Source of the DNA: OMIS01 sp044350895
Lineage (GTDB): Bacteria > Patescibacteriota > Microgenomatia > UBA1400 > PJMF01
Assembly (NCBI GenBank): GCA_044350895.1
Contig: JBILGT010000016.1
Location: 1 to 31,167, forward strand
DNA: 31,167 bases
Reading direction: 5' to 3'
Part shown: one piece after another, positions 23,688-31,167 of the stretch
How the letters are laid out: the number at the start of each line of letters is the position of its first letter
Position numbering within the stretch: the first letter of the stretch is position 1
Position numbers and translations under genes: made by a program
The notes under the pieces: model-generated
Told to the model about the DNA's origin: nothing
Database searches by the model: none
The model's input: the letters and a program-made list of their open reading frames with translations, nothing else

Positions 23688-24569
23688 TTTTAAATATGTC
23701 GCAAAAGATGATGCTTTAATTGAAATTTTTCCTAATGATTCTATAGATTTAAACGAAGAATATTTTAATCGTAGTGAAGCTTTCTTTTTCCCAAAAAAGC
23801 TACCTAGACTAACTGGCTCAATCAATGATTTATCAAGTAAAAAATGTTCCGCTACGGCATTTGCCATTTGATAGGGAGAAATTAATTCTTCAGATGCAAA
23901 ATGAAGTATCCCTTGCAGGTTCTTATCTAGGATTTCAGTAATGACCTGGCATACTTCACTTACTTCAACAGGAGAAAGATACTGATCTGTGACAGCGGGA
24001 AAAGGCTTCCCTACTCCCAGTGAATTTAAAATTGTTATGAGCAAATTGCTTTTTTCCGTTAGTCCATAGACATTAATTGTTCGAAGAATAGTATACTCGC
24101 ATCCACTCTGGATTATGTTCTCCTCGCCTAGAGACTTTGTTTTGCCATACCAATTTATGGGATTTGGTTCAGAAGATTCTGTATAGTCGGGTGATTTACC
24201 ATCAAAGACACACTCTGTAGATAGATATATCATCTTGCAACTTGCTGTAGCGCAGTACTGAGCAAGTATCTTAGTTGCTTCAACGTTTAGTTTCCAAGGA
24301 AGCCCATTTATACCAGCTGATTTTTCTTTTTCACAATTATCTATATGAGTTGCAGCAGCCAAATGTATTATTACATCAGGTTTTACCATTGAAATTTTCT
24401 TTATAGCATCTAAATGATTTGTTATATCAATTTGCAACGAAGTTACATGAGGATTAACAAAAGAATCTGTATGAATTGAAGTATAAAGTGTATTTTTTTT
24501 ATTCTTGATGAGATGCGTTATGAGTGCTCTGCCAATGAGTCCTGTTCCGCCAGTTATAAAAATCTTCAT
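23658..24569 (-). CDS. dTDP-4-dehydrorhamnose reductase-like SDR (RmlD family)
   Basis: This 303-residue extended short-chain dehydrogenase has the NAD(P)-binding motif GGTGLIG (7-13), the IHLAAATHID stretch (68-77), the STECVFDG motif (117-124, matching STDYVFDG of RmlD) and the catalytic YGKTK (Y141, K145). RmlD reduces dTDP-4-dehydrorhamnose to dTDP-rhamnose. Without rmlA, rmlB or rmlC here, the substrate could be another 4-keto sugar nucleotide. It is the last gene of the minus-strand run with the ABC exporter, 6 bases after the ATPase stop, linking precursor supply with export. Confidence 0.83.
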   Translation of the reverse strand: MKIFITGGTGLIGRALITHLIKNKKNTLYTSIHTDSFVNPHVTSLQIDITNHLDAIKKISMVKPDVIIHLAAATHIDNCEKEKSAGINGLPWKLNVEATKILAQYCATASCKMIYLSTECVFDGKSPDYTESSEPNPINWYGKTKSLGEENIIQSGCEYTILRTINVYGLTEKSNLLITILNSLGVGKPFPAVTDQYLSPVEVSEVCQVITEILDKNLQGILHFASEELISPYQMANAVAEHFLLDKSLIEPVSLGSFFGKKKASLRLKYSSFKSIESLGKISIKASSFATYLKLDHFKKITF

Positions 24570-24575
24570 AAGAAC

Positions 24576-25319
24576 TTATTTGGAAAGTTTATATCTTGCT
24601 ATTATTTTCTTTGCTTGACCATCCTCTTTAATTTTGTGATTTTCAATTAATATTATTCTATCAACTTCCCGCTCCAAATAATCTAACCAATGGGAAACAA
24701 GTAAGATAGTTTTACCCATTTTAAATAACGAATCTAATTTTTTACTAGCCTTCTTCTGAAAGTTTTGGTCACCCACAGTTATTCCTTCATCGATGATGAG
24801 GATGTCGGGATCAGCATGTACTGCAATTGAGAAGCCCAAACGCAGCTTCATTCCAGAAGAATACGTATACAATGGTGAATCAATAAATTCACCGATATCA
24901 GCAAATGCAATAATGTCATGAAATTTTTGTCTAATTTCATTCTTATGCATTCCAATTAATAATCCATTTAAATAAATATTTTCTTCACCAGTTAATTCGG
25001 GTTGGAAACCTGCTTCTAGATCAATCAGTGATATTATCCTGCCATTTGTAACAACTGTGCCCCTGGTAGGAGCGGTAATGCCAGAAATAATTTTTAATAA
25101 CGTTGTTTTTCCTGCTCCATTTGAGCCAATGATTCCTACTTTTTCACCTTTGTGTATAAGTACATTAATTGAATCTAACGCAATAAAGGTATCATTTACG
25201 CCTTTTTTCATGATTTGCTCAACTAATGTAGGTTTTTCATGATGCAAAATATACTTTTTAGTTATATTTTTAAGCTCAATCGCAATTTCTTCTGTATTAA
25301 TTGGAACATTTTTTTTCAT
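24576..25319 (-). CDS. wzt: polysaccharide ABC exporter ATPase (Wzt/TagH-like, no carbohydrate-binding domain)
   Basis: This 247-residue ATPase has Walker A GSNGAGKT (65-72), the signature YSSGMKLRL (153-161), Walker B ILIIDE (173-178) and the switch His in LLVSHW. The N-terminal segment before the core is typical of Wzt/TagH transporters of the ABC-2 type. At 247 residues it ends right after the nucleotide-binding domain and lacks the C-terminal carbohydrate-binding domain found in chain-terminus-recognising Wzt proteins. Export would then not depend on a modified non-reducing end. The ATG at 25319 follows the permease stop by 5 bases; a TTG at 25334 would overlap the permease gene. Confidence 0.9.
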   Translation of the reverse strand: MKKNVPINTEEIAIELKNITKKYILHHEKPTLVEQIMKKGVNDTFIALDSINVLIHKGEKVGIIGSNGAGKTTLLKIISGITAPTRGTVVTNGRIISLIDLEAGFQPELTGEENIYLNGLLIGMHKNEIRQKFHDIIAFADIGEFIDSPLYTYSSGMKLRLGFSIAVHADPDILIIDEGITVGDQNFQKKASKKLDSLFKMGKTILLVSHWLDYLEREVDRIILIENHKIKEDGQAKKIIARYKLSK

Positions 25320-25324
25320 AGTGC

Positions 25325-26104
25325 TTAGACCCAATCTTCAAAATTTGGATCCTCTTTTTTAAACTTCCACCATCCAACAATAAACACAGTCATAGTTACT
25401 ACTATACTTGGCAAAAAATTTATTAACGGTGCGAATTCACCACCACTGAAGGCGTAGTGCATGAGTTCAACGGTAATGGTCAATGGATTTAAATAGATAA
25501 TTTTTTGTAAAAAGCTAGGAACAAGATCAATTGTATACACTATTGGCGTAGCATAAAACCATAGTGGAATGAGTGCTTGTACAAAGAAATTCACATCGCG
25601 GTACTTAACATTTAATGCTGAAAAAAGGAGTGAGCATCCTGTGGTGAGCAAAATAATAAGTACTAATGCACAAATAATAATAGGTATTTTAATAAGTTGT
25701 ACGAAGCCAAAAACAGCAACGCTTATTAGCATAAAGAGAAGTAAAGCAACGACTAAGTGAAATGCATTTGATAGCACGACTGACAGTATGATACTTTCTC
25801 TGGGAAAGTTCGCTTTTTTTATTAAGGATCTCTCGTTGAGGATCATCGAAGTATTCTTAGTCACAGTGTATGAAAAGAAATTCCAGGGTAAGAGTCCCGC
25901 AAATAGGTACATAAAATAATGATCAGTAGAGACTGGAATTAAAAACTGAAAAATTCCTCCTACAATTATCATCTGCAGCAATGGATTCAAAACTATCCAT
26001 AAAAAACCTAGCACAGCAAATTTATACCTGGCTTTTATCTCCTTTTCTGTCATGGCGATCAAAAACTCAAGCCAGTGTTGTTGTTTTGCTGTAAGTTCAA
26101 ACAT
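25325..26104 (-). CDS. wzm: polysaccharide ABC exporter permease (Wzm/TagG-like)
   Basis: This 259-residue ABC-2 membrane protein has six or so hydrophobic segments. Its amphipathic start is followed by KEIKARYKFAVLGFLWIVLNPLLQMII, the conserved 'RY..s.LG..W....P' element of polysaccharide and teichoic-acid exporters. With the ATPase it moves undecaprenyl-linked glycan across the membrane. I choose the ATG at 26104, giving the normal family length. An upstream in-frame start at 26197 adds 31 residues without family character and would overlap the DUF4258-like gene. The choice is supported by a promoter (TTGTGA, 16 bases, TGGTATAGT) ending 7 bases before this ATG. Confidence 0.9.
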   Translation of the reverse strand: MFELTAKQQHWLEFLIAMTEKEIKARYKFAVLGFLWIVLNPLLQMIIVGGIFQFLIPVSTDHYFMYLFAGLLPWNFFSYTVTKNTSMILNERSLIKKANFPRESIILSVVLSNAFHLVVALLLFMLISVAVFGFVQLIKIPIIICALVLIILLTTGCSLLFSALNVKYRDVNFFVQALIPLWFYATPIVYTIDLVPSFLQKIIYLNPLTITVELMHYAFSGGEFAPLINFLPSIVVTMTVFIVGWWKFKKEDPNFEDWV

Positions 26105-26111
26105 GCGAACT

Positions 26112-26139
26112 ACTATACCAAGTCTTCTCGCCCTCACAA
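26112..26139 (-). promoter_or_regulatory. exporter operon promoter, leaderless arrangement
   Basis: The minus strand has TTGTGA (26134-26139), a 16-base spacer and TATAGT (26112-26117) preceded by TGG, making an extended -10. Seven bases separate it from the wzm ATG. Both boxes plus the extension make this one of the strongest promoters in the window, and it sets the start of the exporter-reductase operon. Confidence 0.55.
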
Positions 26140-26163
26140 GAGGTGATAATCTCACGACCGAAG

Positions 26164-26490
26164 TCACTTTGAAAAAAGTTTTTTGACTATCCACCAAAGT
26201 AATTTAAACGGAAGCATCAATAATTGAACAACAAATGATTCTCGGTCATCTTCCCCGCGTACCCAGACAGAGACTACCAACCAAGCTTGTTCTTGTTTTT
26301 TCCATTGTGCCACAACATGGTACAGACGGTCATTGAGTTCCCTGATAAATTTCACTGGCTTACTCCCATTGCGGTCGCCTTTGACTGAATCAGGTGATTG
26401 TATGACTCTAAATATAGAATCATTGGTAACACTCCGCTCGCCCATACGAGCTAGAGCATGCTTGGTCAAAATAATATTTTTGTACTGCAT
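26164..26490 (-). CDS. DUF4258-like small protein
   Basis: This 108-residue protein has the N-terminal pattern LTKHALARMGERSVTNDSIFRVIQSPD (about 8-34), which matches the DUF4258 signature in which a His and an Arg-rich helix ('HA..R...R.I') recur. A beta-rich middle follows (RLYHVVAQWKKQEQAWLVVSVWVR). The C-terminus is unusual, with an amphipathic or hydrophobic helix of about 18 residues (LLMLPFKLLWWIVKKLF) that could attach it to the membrane. DUF4258 proteins resemble RelE-like toxins in fold, but no partner antitoxin gene is next to it. It is just upstream of the exporter operon on the same strand; the two are not coupled. Confidence 0.65.
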   Translation of the reverse strand: MQYKNIILTKHALARMGERSVTNDSIFRVIQSPDSVKGDRNGSKPVKFIRELNDRLYHVVAQWKKQEQAWLVVSVWVRGEDDRESFVVQLLMLPFKLLWWIVKKLFSK

Positions 26491-26532
26491 ATGTAGATAA
26501 GTTTACAACTTCTTTAATATTAAAGTTTAGCT

Positions 26533-26538
26533 CATAAT
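26533..26538 (+). promoter_or_regulatory. possible -10 box of the GT39-like gene
   Basis: CATAAT ends 8 bases before the ATG at 26547. There is no clear -35 box. It has the same spacing as the leaderless promoters elsewhere in the window. Confidence 0.3.
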
Positions 26539-26546
26539 CATTAGTT

Positions 26547-28097
26547 ATGCATTTTATAAAAAAACATAAGGATGCTATCTATGTTTGTATATTACTGCTA
26601 ATAATTTTATTGGGCATGATCTTTAGAGTAATTTATTTAGAAGAACTTCCTAATTTTGCATTGATTGATAAAGGAAGAGATGCTGCAGTTGCTAAGCACA
26701 TAGCCTTAGGTTGGAGTGAGCTATTCATTATACCCCCTGCAAATCTTTCGCTTTTTCCAAATTCGCCACTGTATTATTGGATTCTGAGTAGTCTTTTTTT
26801 TGTACTGCGTTCATATTATTTTATTAATATTGTATGGGCAATTTTAGGGACAATAAATATTTTACTGGCCTATCGCATTGTATCTAAAATTTATAATCGC
26901 CTTGCTGCTTTAATTGCTGCATTTCTCGTTGCTACAAGTGCAGTACATATCTTTTACTCAAGAGAAATTTGGCAACCAAATATTTTACCTTTTTTTGTGC
27001 TATTTATTTTTTATTTTAATGTTAAATACTTAGAGCAAAAAAAAATTAAGCAAATAATTTTTTCATTGGTGACAAGCTTTACAGCTCTGCTTATACATAA
27101 TTCGTTTATTATTCTACTTCCACTTTTTATATTTTACTCCTTTTATATTCTGATCAAAACTAAGAAAAATTTGGTTGTATTCTTTATTATTCTCCTGCTA
27201 GGTTTTTATGCTTGGATGCAACTGGTTTTTTTACAAAGTAAAGATTATTCTCTTCAAGTACCCAGTAAATTTATTACAAGCCAAGTCACTCAAAACTTAA
27301 TGCCATTATATATTTTAGAAAATAATTTAAATGTAATTTTTAACGAATTAGCCGGTGAAAATCAAAATTTGCATTTATTTATGTTTCAGAATGTTAGTGT
27401 ATATCTTGTAATTATAATTTCGCTCATTCTGTCTATATATTTCTCAAATAATGAATTCCATAAAAATATTGCGATTTTCTTCTTACTACTGATGAGTACA
27501 CAAATAATTTTGTCTTTGATTGGACCAAAAAAAGTACATCCACATTATTTTATCTCATACTACCCATTACTCCTAATTTTTTTTGTTTCAATTCCTAAGT
27601 TACTTCGTTTAAAAGAACTTCCTTCTCAGTTGATAGTACTTTTAATAGTTTGCATTCATAGTATTACAAACATTCCATGTATAAAAAATGTTTTATATGT
27701 CGATCCACTAGCGAATGGAGCTTTTGTTTCTACAATTGCACACATAATTAGCCAAGATGCACAAAATCATTCAGTAAGTATTGAAAATATAGGTATTTAT
27801 ACTTTTGATCAAAATGAAAAAAATGTTGAACAGTTTCAAACAGCATCAGGCGTATCAGTTTTTTATTTTTTAGAAGAAATGCATCAGAAGAAACTAATTG
27901 ATGTTGTTGATATTAACACCGAGTATTACAACATTATTCAACCTTCTAATCAAAAAATACGATATATCTTATGCTACTCAACATATAGTACTGAAAGTGA
28001 ATGTATTAAACCCTCACAAGACTATGGAGAAAACCACCGGTTATTAAAACAACTTCCATTTAATGAAGAATTCCTTTATATCCTTGCATTTTTTTGA
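26547..28097 (+). CDS. GT-C glycosyltransferase-like membrane protein (ArnT/PMT_2, GT39-like)
   Basis: This 516-residue protein has about 10-11 hydrophobic segments and a hydrophilic C-terminal region of about 130 residues. After the first membrane helix comes IDKGRDAAVAKHIALGW, whose acidic residues sit in the first external loop as in GT-C enzymes that use polyprenyl-phosphate sugars. PLYYWILSSLF and SREIWQPNILPFFVLF resemble the PMT_2 region of dolichyl/undecaprenyl-phosphate mannosyl or arabinosyl transferases. It would decorate glycan or protein on the outer face. It converges on the next gene with only 3 bases between stops. Family assignment is fair; the substrate is unknown. Confidence 0.72.
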   Translation: MHFIKKHKDAIYVCILLLIILLGMIFRVIYLEELPNFALIDKGRDAAVAKHIALGWSELFIIPPANLSLFPNSPLYYWILSSLFFVLRSYYFINIVWAILGTINILLAYRIVSKIYNRLAALIAAFLVATSAVHIFYSREIWQPNILPFFVLFIFYFNVKYLEQKKIKQIIFSLVTSFTALLIHNSFIILLPLFIFYSFYILIKTKKNLVVFFIILLLGFYAWMQLVFLQSKDYSLQVPSKFITSQVTQNLMPLYILENNLNVIFNELAGENQNLHLFMFQNVSVYLVIIISLILSIYFSNNEFHKNIAIFFLLLMSTQIILSLIGPKKVHPHYFISYYPLLLIFFVSIPKLLRLKELPSQLIVLLIVCIHSITNIPCIKNVLYVDPLANGAFVSTIAHIISQDAQNHSVSIENIGIYTFDQNEKNVEQFQTASGVSVFYFLEEMHQKKLIDVVDINTEYYNIIQPSNQKIRYILCYSTYSTESECIKPSQDYGENHRLLKQLPFNEEFLYILAFF

Positions 28098-28100
28098 GCT

Positions 28101-29453
28101 CTAATAATACGTATGATTATTCACACATCTTAAGAGTGGTGAGTCTAGCCAAATTCTTTTCAATTTTTCATTATTATCTAATTCATCAATATTATTTGGC
28201 TTTCCATGATATCCACAATCGCCAAAACGAGCAGTAATTTGTGAATTAACCACAAATGAAATTACAAATAATATAAACAACAGATATATAAACGGACTAG
28301 CTACTTTCTTTATGCTGTGGCAATAGTCCATTAAAAGAATTGTCAGTAGTGGGACTAATTCTATAAGTAATCTATAACCTAATGACCAGCCACCGTACCA
28401 CATGTCCCATTTTGCAATAAATAGTATAAATAAAAAAATTGAACTAGCATATATTTTATATGTAGGATCTTTTAAATTCCTGAAAAGATGCAGAAATGAA
28501 AAAATAAATATCGGAGAATAGATTAAAAGACCTTTTGCAGGACTAAAAACTATCCCGAAAAATCCAGTCAATATATTTGCACTAAATCTTGAAATTGTAT
28601 ATTGTTCAGCAAAGGTATAGATGTTTTTAAAGTAATGTAGAGAGTATGCTATTTGCAATGAAACAAGTAAAAAAATTGTTAGTATTGGTAAAATATTATC
28701 TTTAATTTGAGATAAAAATTTCTTTTGTTGGTACAAGGAATATAAAGTACCTAAAATAAACGGCAGACAAAGAATTAATGCCGCGGGACGACTTAAAAAT
28801 GTCAAAACACTAAAAAGCAGTACCCAATAATTTTTTTTTAATTCAAACGAATATAATAGTCCAGTTATAAACAGCAAGCTAAACGTATGCTGCCATATAA
28901 ATCTTGAACTGACACTAATAATAGGACTGCAAAAAATAAAAATTATTACACCGCAGAGAGAAAAAAATTTAGACTGAGTACGTTTTTTTATAATTAAATA
29001 GAGAATGATGCTGGTAATAACAGTTATAAAATTACTGATCAAATATACGGTATTAATTAATTTTTCATCATAAAAACTTGTAATAGTTAAAATTTCAGGT
29101 TGAAAAATTGAAACAAATAAAAAAAATGGAATAAGCAAAACTCCATTGAAAGTAGGAAAATTCGCTAAAACTTTTTCACTATCGTTTACAATAAAAAAAT
29201 AATAATTATCTATTATCGTTTGATTAACTTCTATTTTTTTCTTTCCCTCTTCAAACTCGTTGAAATCAAAATTGAGATCATTAATTAGTGAAATCGGTAA
29301 TAATGCCGTAGGAATATTATCCCAACTTTGTCCCCCTGTTGGAGATTTCGGAAATCCAAATAGCAGGACTAGGTATAAGCAAAAGAAAAAAATAATTGTG
29401 AGTAAAGAAAATGCTTTAAGCTTTACTACTTTTCTTATTAATTCGAGATTCAT
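28101..29453 (-). CDS. polytopic membrane protein, GT-C-like, unknown substrate
   Basis: This 450-residue protein has about 10-11 hydrophobic segments. Its landmarks are SWDNIPTALLPISL in the first loop, LANFPTFNGVLLIPFFL, LSRPAALILCLPF, GFFGIVFSPAKGLLIYSPIF and DMWYGGWSLGYRLLIELVPLL. Together they match a widespread bacterial family of uncharacterised glycosyltransferase-like membrane proteins whose loops carry 'P...G..ll..P' and 'GG.s.G.R.l'. The start at 29453 is chosen because the first membrane helix follows and TATACT lies 11 bases upstream; a longer frame to 29510 would run into the rRNA terminator. It lies directly downstream of the rRNA operon on the same strand. Confidence 0.68.
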   Translation of the reverse strand: MNLELIRKVVKLKAFSLLTIIFFFCLYLVLLFGFPKSPTGGQSWDNIPTALLPISLINDLNFDFNEFEEGKKKIEVNQTIIDNYYFFIVNDSEKVLANFPTFNGVLLIPFFLFVSIFQPEILTITSFYDEKLINTVYLISNFITVITSIILYLIIKKRTQSKFFSLCGVIIFIFCSPIISVSSRFIWQHTFSLLFITGLLYSFELKKNYWVLLFSVLTFLSRPAALILCLPFILGTLYSLYQQKKFLSQIKDNILPILTIFLLVSLQIAYSLHYFKNIYTFAEQYTISRFSANILTGFFGIVFSPAKGLLIYSPIFIFSFLHLFRNLKDPTYKIYASSIFLFILFIAKWDMWYGGWSLGYRLLIELVPLLTILLMDYCHSIKKVASPFIYLLFILFVISFVVNSQITARFGDCGYHGKPNNIDELDNNEKLKRIWLDSPLLRCVNNHTYY

Positions 29454-29464
29454 GCCATGTACAC

Positions 29465-29470
29465 AGTATA
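29465..29470 (-). promoter_or_regulatory. -10 box of the GT-C-like gene downstream of the rRNA operon
   Basis: TATACT on the minus strand ends 11 bases before the ATG at 29453. It lies just past the rRNA terminator T run (29509-29516), so the gene can be transcribed independently of the rRNA operon. The -35 region is weak. Confidence 0.35.
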
Positions 29471-29508
29471 ATGTATCCAAAGAAAAATAAATTGGGATTT
29501 TAACCCAC

Positions 29509-29534
29509 AAAAAAAAGCGCTTTGTTCTGGCCTC
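29509..29534 (-). terminator. rRNA operon terminator built on the 5S end stem
   Basis: On the minus strand the 3' arm of the 5S terminal stem continues as AACAAAGCGC and then eight T residues (29509-29516). The partner arm lies on the far side of 5S (29633-29654). The pairing extends past the mature 5S ends by about 12 pairs with one mismatch and one wobble, so the long stem enclosing 5S plus the T run can act as the intrinsic terminator. Confidence 0.6.
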
Positions 29535-29642
29535 GACCTATCGTCCCATCCAGTTGCCCAGATAGTATTGTCAGCGCTGAGGAGTTTCAAGACTCTGTTC
29601 GGGAAGGGAAGAGTTGGTTCCACCTCGCTCTAGAGACCAGAA
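29525..29642 (-). rRNA. rrf: 5S ribosomal RNA
   Basis: The 118-base RNA has a perfect 10-pair terminal stem with one G-U (29633-29642 with 29525-29534). The interior reads CCCGAACAGAGTCTTGAAACTC, then TCAGCGCTGACAATACTAT and TAGGTCGAGGCC, matching conserved 5S positions (the CCCGAACNNNG loop B/helix III region and the GGUCG element before the last stem). It lies about 140 bases after 23S in the usual order. The exact ends are set by the stem and may differ by a few bases. Confidence 0.92.
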
Positions 29643-29661
29643 CGAAACGCTTTTATGCGCA

Positions 29662-29685
29662 ACTTGTTGTAATAAAACAACAAGT
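29662..29685 (-). repeat. 9-pair hairpin in the 23S-5S spacer
   Basis: ACTTGTTGT and ACAACAAGT form a perfect 9-base-pair stem around the loop AATAAA. Its place in the spacer between 23S and 5S suggests an RNA processing or folding element. No T run follows, so it is not a terminator. Confidence 0.55.
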
Positions 29686-29696
29686 ATTAATGTTAA

Positions 29697-29711
29697 AGAG
29701 TGTAGTACTCT
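29697..29711 (-). repeat. small hairpin in the 23S-5S spacer
   Basis: AGAGT and ACTCT pair around a 5-base loop, close to the first spacer hairpin. It is short and could be chance. Confidence 0.3.
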
Positions 29712-29779
29712 CTAGAAAGTGAAGAAAAGTTTCTGTCAATGTGTTGAATAATCATAGTTCAGCAGTCAACGTCTCAATT

Positions 29780-31167
<1,388 letters not shown>

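Noticed and set aside
26105..26197. N-terminal extension of the exporter permease to 26197
   Set aside because: It would overlap the DUF4258-like gene and lies upstream of a strong promoter. The shorter protein has the normal family length.
29522..29722. 66-codon plus-strand frame at the rRNA end
   Set aside because: It lies within and beside the 5S rRNA on the opposite strand.

Overview
The window looks like part of a bacterial chromosome from the Candidate Phyla Radiation, most likely the Microgenomates side. This is inferred from gene content and style; no 16S rRNA is present to prove it. The signs are a MurJ flippase, a reduced PilN/PilO set, a surface protein with a fibronectin-like domain and Pro/Thr/Ser linkers, very tight packing with many overlaps, few Shine-Dalgarno sites, and a large AT-rich glycan locus next to an rRNA operon. 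TGA serves as a normal stop codon (for example at the end of pilO), so the recoded Gracilibacteria/SR1 code does not apply.

Layout. 1-620: a leftward promoter with a CIRCE-like inverted repeat at the left edge; a 47-residue membrane microprotein (138-281, minus) with a strong ribosome binding site; and a 339-base stretch without a protein gene that carries two leftward promoters, a long-range RNA stem and a possible antisense transcript. 621-2626: rpsT and murJ, back to back on divergent promoters. 2686-6019: pilN, pilO, a third small single-pass gene, and a large membrane-anchored surface protein. 6071-9482: an initiating phosphoglycosyl transferase, a large O-antigen ligase/polymerase-like membrane protein, and a PIG-L deacetylase. 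9469-24569: nine or ten glycosyltransferases of the GT4, GT2 and DxD types, a zinc-ribbon methyltransferase, a second Wzy/ligase-like protein with a DUF4330-like partner, a tandem pair of paralogous GT-A-like enzymes, and an RmlD-like reductase. 24576-26104: an ABC polysaccharide exporter (ATPase and permease). 26164-29453: a DUF4258-like protein and two GT-C-like membrane proteins. 29509-31167: the end of an rRNA operon on the minus strand (partial 23S, spacer, 5S, terminator).

How the genes fit together. The phosphoglycosyl transferase loads the first sugar phosphate on undecaprenyl phosphate. The GT2/GT4 enzymes extend the chain, while the reductase, deacetylase and methyltransferase supply or trim sugars. 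The ABC exporter moves lipid-linked glycan across the membrane. The two Wzy/WaaL-like proteins and the two GT-C-like proteins act outside to polymerise, ligate or decorate it. The pilus and surface-protein genes beside the locus are plausible acceptors of the glycan. That last point is inference.

The most notable signals are: promoter -10 boxes lying 6-8 bases before start codons, which suggests leaderless mRNAs; a microprotein locus laid out like a type I toxin-antitoxin pair; a tandem glycosyltransferase duplicate whose DxD motif has become D-D-S; head-to-head overlapping genes; and a compensated A2057-U2611 pair in the 23S rRNA.
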